The notes: generated from the sequence alone by a model not told the origin. A DNA stretch of 64,000 nt from Moniliella sp. 'wahieum' (GCA_003971905.1 RSEE01000091.1:1-64000); one strand, 5' to 3'. Positions 34,117-45,540 are shown, numbered from the stretch's first letter. A program made the numbers and translations.

Positions 34117-35201
34117 ACGGGTTCTCCTCAAAGCCTCAGGCCCTGAGGCCTCCCTCACCGGCGGCCTCGCCACTAAAAGAGATAGTAGCGCCAGCTTCCG
34201 TGGAGCACACGATCATACGAGTGGCTGTTTGCCTTTCGTAAAGACAAGGTGGTGTCATTGCTTTCGTGTTTTCTGATATCTCTGCTGCTCTTCTCAGCAT
34301 GGTCTGTGGGGGGCAATGAATCGTATCTCTCGGGCACACACTCTCGTCGAACAACCCATTCCCCCGTGTGTGTTCGGAGCGTTTTTCTCAAAATGCTGTT
34401 TATCCAATGAGATGAATTGAATGGCCACGAAAAAGGCATCGGGAATGTTGTAGCACGATAGGAGGCGGCAGACTGCAAACTCCGACAAGCTGTGCGGAGG
34501 TCGGAGAGCGGGCGGGTTACGTTAAACGTTAAGTGCGTTAAAAGTTAATAGCAGAACACAACCTGACTTGCGACAGATGCAACTGCTTGTAAGATCTGAG
34601 AGTGCTATGCTACTTGAGGTTGATCGGTCGAAACAGTAGGTCAATACTAATACCGACAGAAAAGGGATGTGACGTAGGTGAGGCCAGAAAAAGACATCGG
34701 GAATGCTGCAGAACCTGGATGAGGCCTGGGCCGACCTCACGCCTCAGCCTGAGGCCTGAGCCTCAGCTTGAGGCCGGACCGTGACGTGAAGTGAACACGT
34801 GAACGGGGTACATGACATGTGCCACATGCATCCAATATCCGAATAGGCGCATCTGCATCAAACCTCGGCCTCAGGCCGCAGGGCGCCTCAAGCCGCCAAG
34901 CTTTACTCTTTTGTTGTCACATACCGGTGTTGCCTAGGACGGAAGATCACACCACGGCCTCGGCGACCGACGGATCCTTTTGCCGAAAAATGAATGGCCT
35001 TTCCCCACATTGAGGTTGTCACCGGTCACCAATAAGGCTACAGGGGCAGATCTTCCGGAAGAAACAACAAAAAACAAATGGATGTGGAAAAATGTGTCGT
35101 ACCCCGGTTTGTACTGAGTACTGAGTGTGCTCCACTACGAAAGAATGTGAATTACATGTGTATAGAGAATCTGGGGGTGTGTAACAGATCTGTGGGGGAT
35201 T

Positions 35202-35227
35202 TTACTAGTTACTAGTTACTAGTTACT
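35202..35227. repeat. Heptamer repeat, ACTAGT + T (second site)
   Basis: About 3.7 copies of TTACTAG, ending about 200 bp upstream of the small secreted protein gene. Confidence 0.78.
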
Positions 35228-35316
35228 GTTCATCATTTTGGCACATGGACGAAGCAGATTTCCCTATACAAGGCTCTAAACAAAGTCATAGACCCAAGAT
35301 GGTACGGCAAACGGGC

Positions 35317-35323
35317 TATATAA
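35317..35323 (+). promoter_or_regulatory. TATA box of the second small secreted protein gene
   Basis: TATATAA about 110 nt upstream of the ATG at 35434, followed by a C/T-rich leader. Same spacing as the box before the 3591 gene. Confidence 0.6.
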
Positions 35324-35433
35324 GCGGGCTATCGACTCGACAAACGCTCTCTTTACCTCACCACCGACTACTCTCTCTTCGCCTACTCTTCTCTTTCCCA
35401 ACTTTCCTCGCCCTTTTGAGCAAATCCCTAAAG

Positions 35434-35973
35434 ATGAAGTTCTTCTCTTTTGCCGCCGTTGCCACCGTCCTTGCCGCGGTCGCCGTCTCTGCCGTTCCTA
35501 TGGCCCCGACCACCAACACTGAGGTCGTGGCTCGTCAGGTTGCGCCCGCCCCGGCGTCATTCAGAACGTCGGCCACGTCGTCGCCCTTATTGAGCAGGGT
35601 CTGGGTGTTACTCCCGCCCTCGATGCCATCAACGACAAGCTTCACGGCTCTCTGGCCTTTTTGGAGGCCGAGGCTGGCTTGACCAAGGTTGAGATGGGTC
35701 TTGGCCTCGTTAACGGCACCTTCCCCGACGGTGCTATCCAGAAGAATCAACCACCTCGTTAAGCTCATTGACGACAAGATTGGTATGTTTTCTTTCCTCT
35801 TACACACTCTCTGCGCACGCGTAAGTTCTGGAACCAGAGTCTAACCCCTTCCCCATTTAGGCATTACCGCCCTGGAGAACATCATTGAGAACACCATGTG
35901 GAACGGCACGGTCGGCAAGCTTGAGGCCTTCCTCGGCGTTCCTTACCTCAAGTTCGCCCTTGGCCTCGAGTAA
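35434..35973 (+). CDS. Small secreted helical protein, unknown family, frameshifted
   Basis: Secreted protein of about 150 residues. The signal peptide is clear (MKFFSFAAVATVLAAVAVSA), followed by VPMAPTTNTEVVARQ with a possible Kex2-like processing region. After an indel near 35550 the body reads VIQNVGHVVALIEQGLGVTP, ALDAINDKLHGSLAFLEAEA and VNGTFPDGAIQ. A second indel near 35740 leads to NHLVKLIDDKIG. An intron at 35783-35860 (GTATGT...TTTAG) precedes ITALENIIENTMWNGTVGKL and KFALGLE, with a stop at 35971. There is no cysteine-rich core. The heptad-like hydrophobic pattern suggests amphipathic helices, loosely like hydrophobic-surface-binding proteins, but I cannot assign it. NGT sequons may be glycosylated. 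Confidence 0.7.
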
Positions 35974-37139
35974 ATGCAGAAGCTGGGTACATTTGATCCT
36001 CTTCTCTTCTACATGCCATATCTTTTCGCGGTTTGGAATTCAGCTATCTTTCTCCGCGGGCTATGAAGTCGAGACACCCACCACCTCGTCTCAGGTGCCC
36101 TCTTCTCTTCTACCCTCTATCGGTTTAACGTTCTTAATCCACATCAATTCAAGTTTTCTATCGTCTTCCTAGTATGCTTTAGAATGTTAATGCGTTCATA
36201 CGTGATCGCACGCTATACTGAGACGCGTGCCGGTGAGAAGGGACTGCGGCTTGAACCTTGTGCTCAAGTAGGCCAAGACGTACACCTCGAGTAAGTCAAC
36301 TCCAGCTAGGACCGAGGTGAGCGAAGAGGGGACAGGGAGGTGCTTTTGATGGTGATGAGGGCCGTACAAGCAAGAGGTCTGTCGTCACTGTCGTAACCCT
36401 TCGCAGGGGCTTCCCTCTCTTTCATTCTTTGGCAACGTTTATTAGCAGTAAGTGAGAGGGGATGTATACTGTGGGGAAGCAATAATTGGGCCCCGGTCAG
36501 AGCTCTCTAACGCTCTTAACCAGCATCCGCCTGTGGGCATGGCATCTGCTGTTGCTGCTCTCGTATAAATATAACCCATCATGCATCATGCATCATCCAC
36601 AATCCGAAGAGACATGCATAAGTGGGCTCGGCTACGGTCTGAGTGACTAGGCGGACACATTAGGGTCCAGTTGTCTCTCTGATGGAGGGCACCAGGCGCG
36701 GTGCGGCTCGGCGGTGTGTTGTGACTAGCAGTGCCCCAGGCGACAGTGTTCTGACTGTTTAGGCGGGCAAATTTATTTGCGTCCAGTTGCCTGTCTAATC
36801 GCGGCCGCGTTTAGCTGGTTACGACAACTATTGGGAAGGTCAATAAGAGTTTGACCCCCTCCCCCGCTATCGGAGCTTAATCTTTAGTATGTGTCACTAA
36901 GAATCAGCCAAGGCTGAATCACCGCAGCTTAGATAGTAGAGTACATGGACATGATCTGATTATGAAGATTGACCTCATTACTCATTTGAGGATGGTATCT
37001 AACGTGAACGGGGGCAGCACGTTTTCGCTTGACTTTGACCGACCTGCCTGGACCAGGTCCCGTGGTCGAGGCCGAAGAGGAGGGGTGGGCAGAGGAACGA
37101 GCAAAGGGACGGTCGGAAGAAGAAAGGGGGGAGGACACG
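35974..37139. other. Intergenic region, no supported gene
   Basis: About 1.2 kb between the secreted protein and the 3' end of the RTC4-like gene. It contains a CATCATG heptamer repeat (36577-36596, ATGCAT core). No gene motif seen. The real 3' end of the RTC4-like gene could lie slightly further in. Confidence 0.5.
36577..36596. repeat. Heptamer repeat, ATGCAT + C
   Basis: CATCATG units, nearly three copies, next to a TATAAATATA stretch. Confidence 0.7.
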
Positions 37140-39385
37140 CTAATACGAATGCGATGCGATGGGGACGATGGTGGCTGCGTCTCGTGACAAGTAAGGCCAG
37201 GGGGCAGTAGGGGTTGGTACGTGAGAGCTCCGCTGGGAGTTCCCCTGGGAGTTTCTCTGGGAGGTTCCCTTCCCTTTGCGTGGGGAAGCAAGATCAATCG
37301 TCCGTTCTCCTCCATCTGGGTGGATCGAACGGGGTAAGAGCAATGGGTCGATAGCCAAGCGCCGATCCGCTGGGAAGAGGGCCGAACCGTACCGAGTACT
37401 TGCGTCGCGCAACCGGATCGCTTCGGTGCGCGAGGCCGGCTTGCCACCCCCTCGTAAATCTTCACGCAACAAACTGACAATCAACTCGGGCATCAAAACC
37501 GAGTAAACAAAGATGGTCGGGGGACCGGGTGGATCCGATCTACATCGATCGTGAGCGTTACGAATCCAGTGGGCTTGTGGTCCAGAGTGGGAGGAGTACC
37601 GTCGGAGCGGATGCAAACGGGTGAGGCATCGGAGGAATTATCCGGGGTAGCAGTGGTGCGTATATTGTGGTCCTTCTCTCGTGTGGACGAAAGGGAGAAA
37701 CTCGACGAGGCACATGGTCAATAACGTTTCCCATCCCTGTTCTCCATAGTACCCCGCCCGCTGGTCCGCCACAGCGTCCATCTGTGCCCCGGTGCTCAAC
37801 GCACGTTGGCCCTGGGTCTTGATCCGCTCAAGCAGGGCAGTGAACCACGTGCTCTCCTCCGGATGGGCAATGATCGTGGCCAAGCGGGCCCAATGGATGG
37901 CCTTGGGAGGTTCCTCTGCACCCCCACCCGATCGGGCTGTACCAAACTTGACCCGCCAGCGCAAATGGGCAGCATCCAAGCGTGTTGGCCACCCCTGCTT
38001 CAGTCCGTGGGGAACGGTTACACGTTCATCCTCGTGCCGCAGACATACGCCCACCGTATGTTGCCCCCCCACGTGCCCATGGGTACGATGGAACTCGTCG
38101 AGCAACGGCTGGAACATGCGTACCAGCGCCGTGGTCATCCTTTTCGGAAGCGGATTGGAGCAGAAAGGGCAGGTCTCCAAGTCCGTGACCACAGTCGGCA
38201 CGGTACTGGTGAGCGAACGCTTGGACCCTGTCGAGGTGGTGGCCGAATTGGCCATGGCCCAAATTTGAGCATCGAGTTTCTGCTTGGACCGGGACGCCTC
38301 CGATCCAGCCACCGGGGCTGGTGTCCGCTCTACTGCGCCAACGGAGCTGGATGCGTTTTCAAGGTCCTCCGACTGGACCAGTCGCTGTGTTAGTTGTACA
38401 TGCGCATGTTCCCAGTGCTCCTGCTGTTTGCCCACTTCTGCGAGGTGGGCTTTGGTCGGACCCGACAAGGCAATCGTTTTGAGGGTGGGGCGTGTAGGTG
38501 GGTCTTTGGTCGACACAGAACTGGACAAGCTACGTTTCGAACGAGGCGGACCAAGGCACTTGAGCTGGGCCGGTGGGCGAGATGGGCGCGGGCGTGGAGA
38601 ACGCGGACCATCCAGATCGGAATCTCCTGACGACTCTTGGGCCAGAACGGTTGCCGAAGTGGCAGCGGCAGGAACAGCGGCAAAGTCAATTTTAGGATCA
38701 GAGGGGTCGTTGCGGATCCGAGAGCGGAAGGATGGGAGCTTAAGCTGAGCACGACCATTAGGTTTGAGAGGGGCGTCTGAGGCAGCCAGGTCACTTTGGG
38801 AGCTGCTGGGGGGCTCGGAAGTCAGGGCGGTGGGATAGGGGTTGCGGCTAGAGTAGGTCGGAAGACGAAGTTGGCTGTTGCCTGAACCGGCGGCGGGGGC
38901 GAGGATGCGCTAGTACGAATCGACTGCGGCGGAGGCGGGGAGGAGGGAGACAGACGCGGGGGTTGGTCATACATGCGTGCCACCAGGCCCTTGGGCCTGT
39001 GCAGGGGAGCAGCAACATCCAGTTCGTCCGAATCGGAGCCGGGGTCTGTGACGGCATGGGCAGGAGCAAGCGGGAGAGAGCGAGGAGCGTGCATGCGTGG
39101 GGGCGAGGCTTGGCTGGAGCGGGGGGGGTCGACGGGAGTGGGGTTGGGGCGGCGTTTCTTGGTGGATGGTGTGGGGGGGTGCGCGTGGGCAACGAGCGTG
39201 CCGCGGGGAGCAATGCTGGCACCGAGCCGCTGGGTGGCACGGCGCGGGACGGAGGAGGGAGACCGGTGCGGCTGGCCAGGCGGCAAGTCGAGGTCGGGAG
39301 GGGGAGTGGGAGTGGATGCGGGTGGGCGGCATGCTGGTGGGGCTGGCGGCGTCGGGCTGCCTGCGAGGGTAGCATCCAGCAGCAT
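37140..39385 (-). CDS. RTC4: RTC4-like domain protein, frameshifted
   Basis: Probable nuclear protein with the domain of yeast Rtc4 (restriction of telomere capping). The N-terminal half is Pro/Ser/Arg-rich and disordered with an acidic patch (DPGSDSDELDVAAP). The C-terminal domain starts LETCPFCSNPLPKR (about 38170), then a pattern expected of the family: VGVCLRHEDE, GWPTRLDAAHLRWRV, YYGEQGWETLLTMCLVEFLP, and after two indels FVYSVLMPELIVSLLREDL near 37495. The downstream tail (37.1-37.4 kb) is less certain. At least four frame changes occur (near 38820, 37640, 37510 and one further point). The ATG at 39385 is the first usable one and faces calmodulin across a 300-bp shared promoter. Molecular function of the family is poorly known. 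Confidence 0.75.
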
Positions 39386-39688
39386 CCAGCGATTGGGCCT
39401 TCACGTGACGCGTCACAGGGTGTCGCATGTCACATGTCACATGCAGGAGGCATGATATTGATACTTTCAATTCCCCGGCGCCGCTCTCGTCGGCGAGCTA
39501 CTCCTGTGCCACGACATGCGCGCCCGGTGGCAGTGCCACAGCGCCCCCGTGCGCCCACTGCTTACCTCATCCGCCCACCGCGTTCGCAGCTAGCCAAACA
39601 GCGCCGGAGCAGTGCGACTGGATTGGTGATGCGCTGTGCTTGGCCCGCCCCACCCCCACCATCCCATCCATCCCACCCCACCCTCACC
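39386..39688. promoter_or_regulatory. Shared divergent promoter of RTC4-like and calmodulin genes
   Basis: 303 bp between two divergent starts. It contains TCACGTGACGCGTCAC (CACGTG at 39402-39407) and a tandem of CATGTCACATGTCACATG (about 39425-39443). No TATA box is evident. Confidence 0.5.
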
Positions 39689-40416
<728 letters not shown>

Positions 40417-40910
40417 TAGGTCTGCCGCAGCGTCACCGCAACCAATGGCACCCGTTCACGTGATCTCATGACTTCATTTGTTTGCCTTTCTGCACCTATC
40501 TTTGGCGGACTGCGTCGACGAATAGTATGCAGTCGTGCCTTTCCTCCGACAGGCCATCAGGAGTATTCCCCCCCAAAGGGACAATATGGGTCTGCCTGTC
40601 TGTAGCAACGCGTGCGCACTCCAATTACTATCACAAACCGTTTCCCATGAATCAGGACAGAGCCATGGATTTTTAAGCAGGCACCTTGCCAGAAGAGGGG
40701 TACGACATATAGCAGGCACAAAGCACTGAAGGACGCACTGTGCTTGAAATGGCAATGCCCAGAACCAAAGAGCCAGATGCTCCATTCAAGGGAGGGGAGG
40801 TGGAAACCAAAAGAAAACGTTCCCAACTTTGAGGCCAGGAAAACCTGCCTGAGATAGGTTCCCTGCGCAACCGCCAAGCTGTGAAATGTTGAAGCTAATG
40901 GTAAAGCGGC
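40417..40910. other. Convergent 3' intergenic region
   Basis: 494 bp between the ends of calmodulin (+) and RPS14 (-). One CACGTG at 40457-40462. No gene seen. Confidence 0.55.
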
Positions 40911-41351
40911 TCACGACGGCGCACGACCCGACGCCCTTCCTGCGGGTCGAGTCGGTGGGGACGGGGGTCAGTCCTCAATGGGCCAATGCGCATGCCCGAG
41001 CGGGCGAGCGCACGAAGGGCCGACTGGGCACCAGGGCCAGGGGACTTGGTGCCGTGCCACCCGTAGCACGGAGCTTAATGTGAAGAGCAGTGATGCCCAC
41101 CTCCTTGCAGGGGCAGCCACGTCATGAGCAGCAAGCATAGCAGCGTACGGCGACGACTCGTCACGGTCAGCCTTGACCTTCATGCGCCCGTCACACGGCT
41201 GATCGTTTCCTTGCCCGACAAGTCGGTCACGTGGGATGAACGAGTCGTTGTACGAGGCAAAAATGTGGGCCGTGCCAAACACAAGCTCGCCGTCACCGAC
41301 CTGGGGGCCGAGAGCGACAGCAGGGGCAGCCGTACGAGTCTTAGGGGGCAT
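40911..41351 (-). CDS. RPS14: Small-subunit ribosomal protein uS11 (RPS14), frameshifted
   Basis: Ribosomal protein of the 40S platform. The start at 41351 gives [20 protein letters not shown], then [18 protein letters not shown]. After an inserted C and a lost G the frame returns as [19 protein letters not shown]. Further indels follow in VAA-(R)[10 protein letters not shown], the [19 protein letters not shown] segment, RIGRIEDVTP and the basic tail STRRKG-RR. The stop is TGA at 40913-40911. All segments of this nearly invariant protein are present in order, so identity is certain and the breaks are most likely sequencing errors. Upstream, a TTGCAG acceptor 7 nt before the ATG suggests a 5'-leader intron. 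Confidence 0.95.
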
Positions 41352-41357
41352 CGTGAA

Positions 41358-41638
41358 CTGCAAGCGGCAAAACCAAGACGTTAGCCATCATGTTCCCATC
41401 TCAAGTTGCATGGGAGCCGTGAACAGGGGGGCAGCAGAAAGGGAGGTGAGGTGCCCACAGGGGCATTAGCCAAAGCGAAAGTGCTGTCCCACCACAGACG
41501 CTCAGACCAGATCCCAAGGTGCGCTCGACAAACGCCGTGATCGACCATGCAGTTGAGGTTGAGCGCATGGGAATCCTTCCCCCTTCCTGGCGTGTGATGC
41601 ACACATCCATGCCCCCCTTGACGGGTAGGTGCACTTAC
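41358..41638 (-). other. Probable 5'-leader intron of RPS14
   Basis: A strong donor GTAAGT (from 41638) and acceptor CGCTTGCAG (ending 41358) define a 281-nt intron ending 7 nt before the RPS14 ATG. First introns in ribosomal protein genes are common in fungi. This is the longest intron in the window. No snoRNA box pair was identified with confidence. Confidence 0.6.
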
Positions 41639-41729
41639 TTGAATTTAGCGAGACCGCGTCGATGGTGAGGACAAAGCAGCTCCCGCCGCTGGGGTTCAGT
41701 TGGACGTCGCGTGCTGGGTTGGTTCCCAT
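41639..41729 (-). other. RPS14 leader exon with a possible upstream ORF
   Basis: The exon before the donor contains an ATG at 41729 and a frame MGTNPARDVQLNPSGG... that enters the donor. After splicing it is out of frame with the MPPK start. It is either a regulatory uORF or chance. A CACGTG box lies at 41787-41792. Confidence 0.4.
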
Positions 41730-42175
41730 TCTCTAGGGTTGCGCGCGCAATAAATGGTAGGGTTGTTGCGTGCTTTTGCATGCGAACACGTGGAAAAAAA
41801 TATCGTTCAGTATTTCAATACTGTCATTGATGCACTGATGCATGCAAACATTCAACGTTCAACTTGAACTTGAAGCTTCAAGGTGCGAGTATTGGTATAG
41901 TTGGTAGGGTGCATCGAACATTGAGATCTGTTGGCCAGTATAGGCCGCTACAAACTCCATCCCATCTTCCCCACCTCCACCTCTGTCTACTACTCGAGCG
42001 ATCAGAGATGTGGGATAAGGGACAAGAGACGCAATAACGTGGTACTTGCAACTGGCAAGTGGCAACTGGCACCCCATGGCTAATACACCTCGCCTACACT
42101 ACGTCCCACCCCACCCACTTCATACCAAAAAAGGGAAACAAGATATGCAAATAGCGAATCCATAGCCATCAGTAG
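41730..42175. other. Promoter side of RPS14; no gene
   Basis: 446 bp. It contains CACGTG at 41787-41792, an ATGCATGCA stretch and a TTCAACGTTCAACTTGAACTTGAAGCTTC composite of two heptamer-type palindromes (about 41850-41879). No gene seen. Confidence 0.5.
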
Positions 42176-43464
42176 CTACATGGCTGGCCACCGTGGTTCT
42201 CGATCTCGGTCCCACCAGTGCAGTTCCCGTTGCGGCTGCGTTGACGTCTTCCACCATTCCGTAGGGCTGGACGGATCGCCCAACTCCAATGGACCGGGTA
42301 CATCGTCATCCCGTTCCTCGTGGCCTTGTTCCACTGGCTGCACGCCTCCTCCCCTTCCACCTCTCCCTCCCATGCGAGGTTCCACCTCCCGACCTACTCC
42401 ACCTTCCATTCCCGGTTTTCCCGGGTCCACGTCCGGGTGCACCGCCACCCCTGCTGCCGGTCCCACACACCACCCCGTACTCGCCTGCACGTTCTCCGCC
42501 ATCCGGGACAGCATGCGATCGATCCGTCGTCGTGAAATGTGGCCTTGGGGCGGTGGGGCGGTGACTCGTCCGGGTGGGCGGCGGTGCGCGTGGTGCTGGA
42601 GGACAGAGAGCCCGTCATGGTCATGGTCATTGGCATCCGGGGACTGGTGGCACTGGTGGAAAAAAGGGTGCAGTCGGGAGGACGCGCTTCGAGCAACCGC
42701 GCCAAATCCATTTCGTCGTCTTCTGTCCCTTCGGGTCCTAGGAACGCGCGGGACCGGTCTCGTTCTCGTTCTCGTTCTTTTCTTTCGGAGCGTCTCGCTC
42801 ACCCACCCGATCCAGACGGGGGTCCAGGCGCGGATCGAGACGGAGCGTGCGTCGGGCCGGACGCGGCCGTGCGTACGAAGAAAATACCTGCTGCAACGAC
42901 CCAGGCGCAATGGGCGATGCTCCCAGACGCAGTGGGGCGAGTGTAGGTCCAGCAGCATGCAAGGGAGCGTACGAGAAGTGGGAGAGGTGGGAGGTATGGG
43001 AGGAGTAAGAGACCCCGTAGTGCGAACCACTGGAGCTGGGTGACGAAGGCGAGGGCGAAGGTAAGGGAGAAACCGATGGCGAGGCATGCGGACTCGTAGA
43101 GTGCGGCAGGTTGCCAGATGATGCTATCCCAGAGAGACTGCCAAGCTGACCGCCAAAGGGGGAAGGCGCACCGGCTCGCACGTTTCGCTCGCTCTCACGT
43201 AGTCGGTCCCGCGTGAGACTGACGCCAGACGGCGGGGTCATCGTCATAAGGCGGTGGTGGTAGGGATGGTGAAGACGATAATGGCGTAGATTGTGGTGAT
43301 GTTGGAGGTGGAGACGGTGGAGGTGGGGAGGAGGCTGGCGATGGCGTTGATGGGTGGGGACGGGTCTCCTGAGTCCTGTTGATAATGCTAATCTTGATCT
43401 CCACGTGGGATGGGTGAGCAATGCCGATGATCAGTGATTGATGATGCCGGGCCGCGAATAGGCG
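42176..43464 (-). CDS. Unrecognised Pro/Ser-rich protein, frameshifted, start unknown
   Basis: Coding is supported by continuous protein-like segments across frame changes, not by homology. After an ATTCCAG acceptor at about 43465 comes RLFAARHHQSLIIGIAHPSH, then VEIKISIINRTQETRP. A low-complexity Pro/Ser run follows (SPPPPSPPPTSPQ), then PPPPYDDDPAVW, SLTRDRLRESERNVRAGAP and GSHYGVSYSSHTSHLSHFSY. Further on are an Arg/Asp repeat (RLDPRLDPRLDR), an acidic DEMDLARLLEARPP block and a His/Asp-rich part. The end at 42176 is the last in-frame stop and may be wrong. No ATG is visible for the first exon, so an upstream exon probably exists. Likely a disordered regulatory protein. Confidence 0.45.
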
Positions 43465-43683
43465 CTGGAATTGAATATTGAAGCTTGAAGCCAGCCGACC
43501 TCAGCAATCCTTTATCCGCGCCGGCAATCATCGACATCGATCGTCCCACCCAATTATCGCGGCCTGACGTAAGGCCTAAGGCCGGGTGAGTGGGGCGGGG
43601 AGAGGCCGAGGGCGGTGGGAGGTGGCCACGACAAAGCACCGTGAAAGCACCCTTGGACCCCCACCTGGTTCCTTCCTGCGACC

Positions 43684-45252
43684 ATGTCATTCCTCCGGTC
43701 GTACGAGCAGGCGCTGGCCACGCATGCGCCTGCCATCGGCGCGGTCGAGTCGTCGGTGCGGACCCTGACCTGGCTTTTGCCTGGCCGGTTCAACGACTCG
43801 GAACTGGCCGCAGAGGGTGCGCGCGTGGCGCTGCTGGGCGTGTACCACGATGCGTTGGTCCGTCCTGCGATCCAAAAGGCCGTACGGGACGCCTCGGTCC
43901 AGCCTTCTCCCTCTGGATCCACTTTGCTTTCTCGGTCCGCGACGAGGAGGAGGAGCGGGAGGGACAAGTCGAGGTCCATCTGGCCACGCCGGCGGGATAC
44001 GTGCCCACTACAACCCGTTACACCCGTCCCAAGTCCGCAACGCACCTACCGCCGTTGCAGGCCGCCTCCTGCTTCTCCTCACACACATCCAACTCGTTCT
44101 CGAGATGCTTGCCCAGCGAAAACGGAAAAGGCGGCGCCTGGCAAGGTGCAACCAGGAGCTCAATCGACCGCCTCATCGCCCACTCTCTCCCACCACCACA
44201 ACAGGACAAGCAGGTGCAATCGACCTCGTCGTCGCCCTCGAAACAATCAAGCTGCTTCTTCGGTTCTGCCTCTTTTGGCAGTCGGGATGGCGGCCGGTCT
44301 TGCACGATCCCTTGCCCGAGCGCGAACTTGACCCAGCCGACTTGGTGCCTGTCGCGCCGCCACCGCCATCGCAGCCTGTGACCTGGGGCGCAAGAGGAAC
44401 AGCAGTACCAGCGTGCATGTCTCTCCTCCCCCAGAGGAAGGGAGGAGGAAATACCGTGGCTCTAGGACCGGATTGACGTATCCCTCCCTTGGCGAGTTGG
44501 GGCAAGGGACGGGGCCAGTACCGGAACCCATGTCGCTAGCCTCGGACGATTCGGAGGACGAGACGTTGGTGGACCCAGAGGAAGAAGCTGTTCTCGCTCA
44601 CAGTCGCAGTTGGACGCGGGCGGAGGTGGATACCTTTCTCATCTCTCGCACGCTGGCTCCGACCGACGTACGGCCGCTGTCGGAACTGGTGCGTCCGGTC
44701 CAAGGCCCCGCTGGGGGGTGGCAAATGCTGCACCTGTGTCGGCCTTTGGTATATGCGCTGCTGGTTCGGCGGTACGTGCAGCAGGGCTCGTTGCGCCGAC
44801 GCAGCGTCTGGACCCCGATTGCGACCGCTTGGGGAATCGACGTGCTGTCCCGCGCTTTGCGGCGATGGTCTGTCAACCCGCACGTGCCCGACCCGTTCCT
44901 CGATCCACGCGGTTGGGCCCGCTCCATGGCCCCATCGAACCCGCTGGCAGAGGCGTGCAAGGCGCGCTGCTGCGCCTCGTGCTGGCCACCGTGCTGGGTG
45001 GCGGTGGGGGGGCGCGACCGGCCGGCGGGGTGCGAGTCGGTGTCGCCCCTAGAGGCGGAGGAGTGGCGGCGGCGGACGCAGGCGTGGGGGTGGTACTTGC
45101 TGCGTGGGCCGGTGTGGACGCAAGGCACCCGGCCGCGGGTGGAGGCGCTGCTGCGGACGCTGCGGGCGGTGCCGCTGCTGGGGCTGGGGGCGGGGCTGGC
45201 GGAGGACTATCTGCCGCTGGTGGACCAGTACTGGTACTTTAGTTCGCGCTGA
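43684..45252 (+). CDS. PEX16: Peroxin PEX16, frameshifted
   Basis: Peroxisomal membrane biogenesis factor that recruits PEX3 and early membrane proteins at ER or peroxisome. The start MSFLRSYEQALATHAPAIGA leads into the family motif VESSVRTLTWLLPGRFND and a GVYHDALV segment. After indels near 43900 and 44010 come the central region (HIQLVLEMLAQRKR, AIDLVVALETIKLLLRF) and, after another shift near 44440, an acidic Ser-rich linker. The C-terminal membrane part has LHLCRPLVYALLVRRY, WTPIATAWGIDVLSRAL and WYLLRGPVWTQGTRPR, ending VPLLGLGAGLAEDYLPLVDQ and YWYFSSR. About 510 residues, longer than animal PEX16 because of the linker, as in other fungi. No intron is needed. Confidence 0.9.
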
Positions 45253-45540
45253 AATGGCAAGGGGTGAGCTATTGAGGGAAGGTGGATGGGAGGGGAATAG
45301 AGAGATGGAGTGTAAAATAGGCGGATGGGAAAGGAATACAAGATGGGAGTGGCCGATGGGAGTGACCGATGGGAGTGGATACAGAGGGAGTAGACGACAA
45401 GATGCGTGACTGGGTGTGATGGTACGTGGAGGGCCGGCAGAGGCCGAGTGTGCTGAGCAGACCCAGACGCGCTCGACTGGGTGCTGCTCCACCACCACAG
45501 CTGCGCTCTCCCACATCCAATGGGCTTCTGAGCACTGCCA
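45253..45540. other. Short intergenic region with GATGGGAGTG repeats
   Basis: GATGGGAGTGGCC and GATGGGAGTGACC type units repeat at about 45345-45380. No gene seen. Confidence 0.5.

Larger units (their letters stand above)
29850..35316. other. 5.4-kb gene-free, AT-richer region with heptamer repeats
   Basis: No frame here shows a domain, splice structure or conserved motif. Base composition is visibly more AT-rich than the flanks. It contains short period-7 tandem repeats (see separate entries), a 17-bp GGAACGGGGGTTACGGT duplication (about 30797-30833), a 14-bp GATCATCGATCATT repeat at 33154-33167 and 33175-33188, and several CCTCAGG/CCTGAGG-rich inverted stretches (34126-34150, 34737-34775). 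It may be heterochromatic or otherwise structural DNA; this is inference. Confidence 0.55.

Noticed and set aside
37320-37345. GGATCGAACGGGG stretch as the T-arm of another tRNA
   Set aside because: No acceptor, D or anticodon arm can be built around it; it lies in the RTC4-like coding region.
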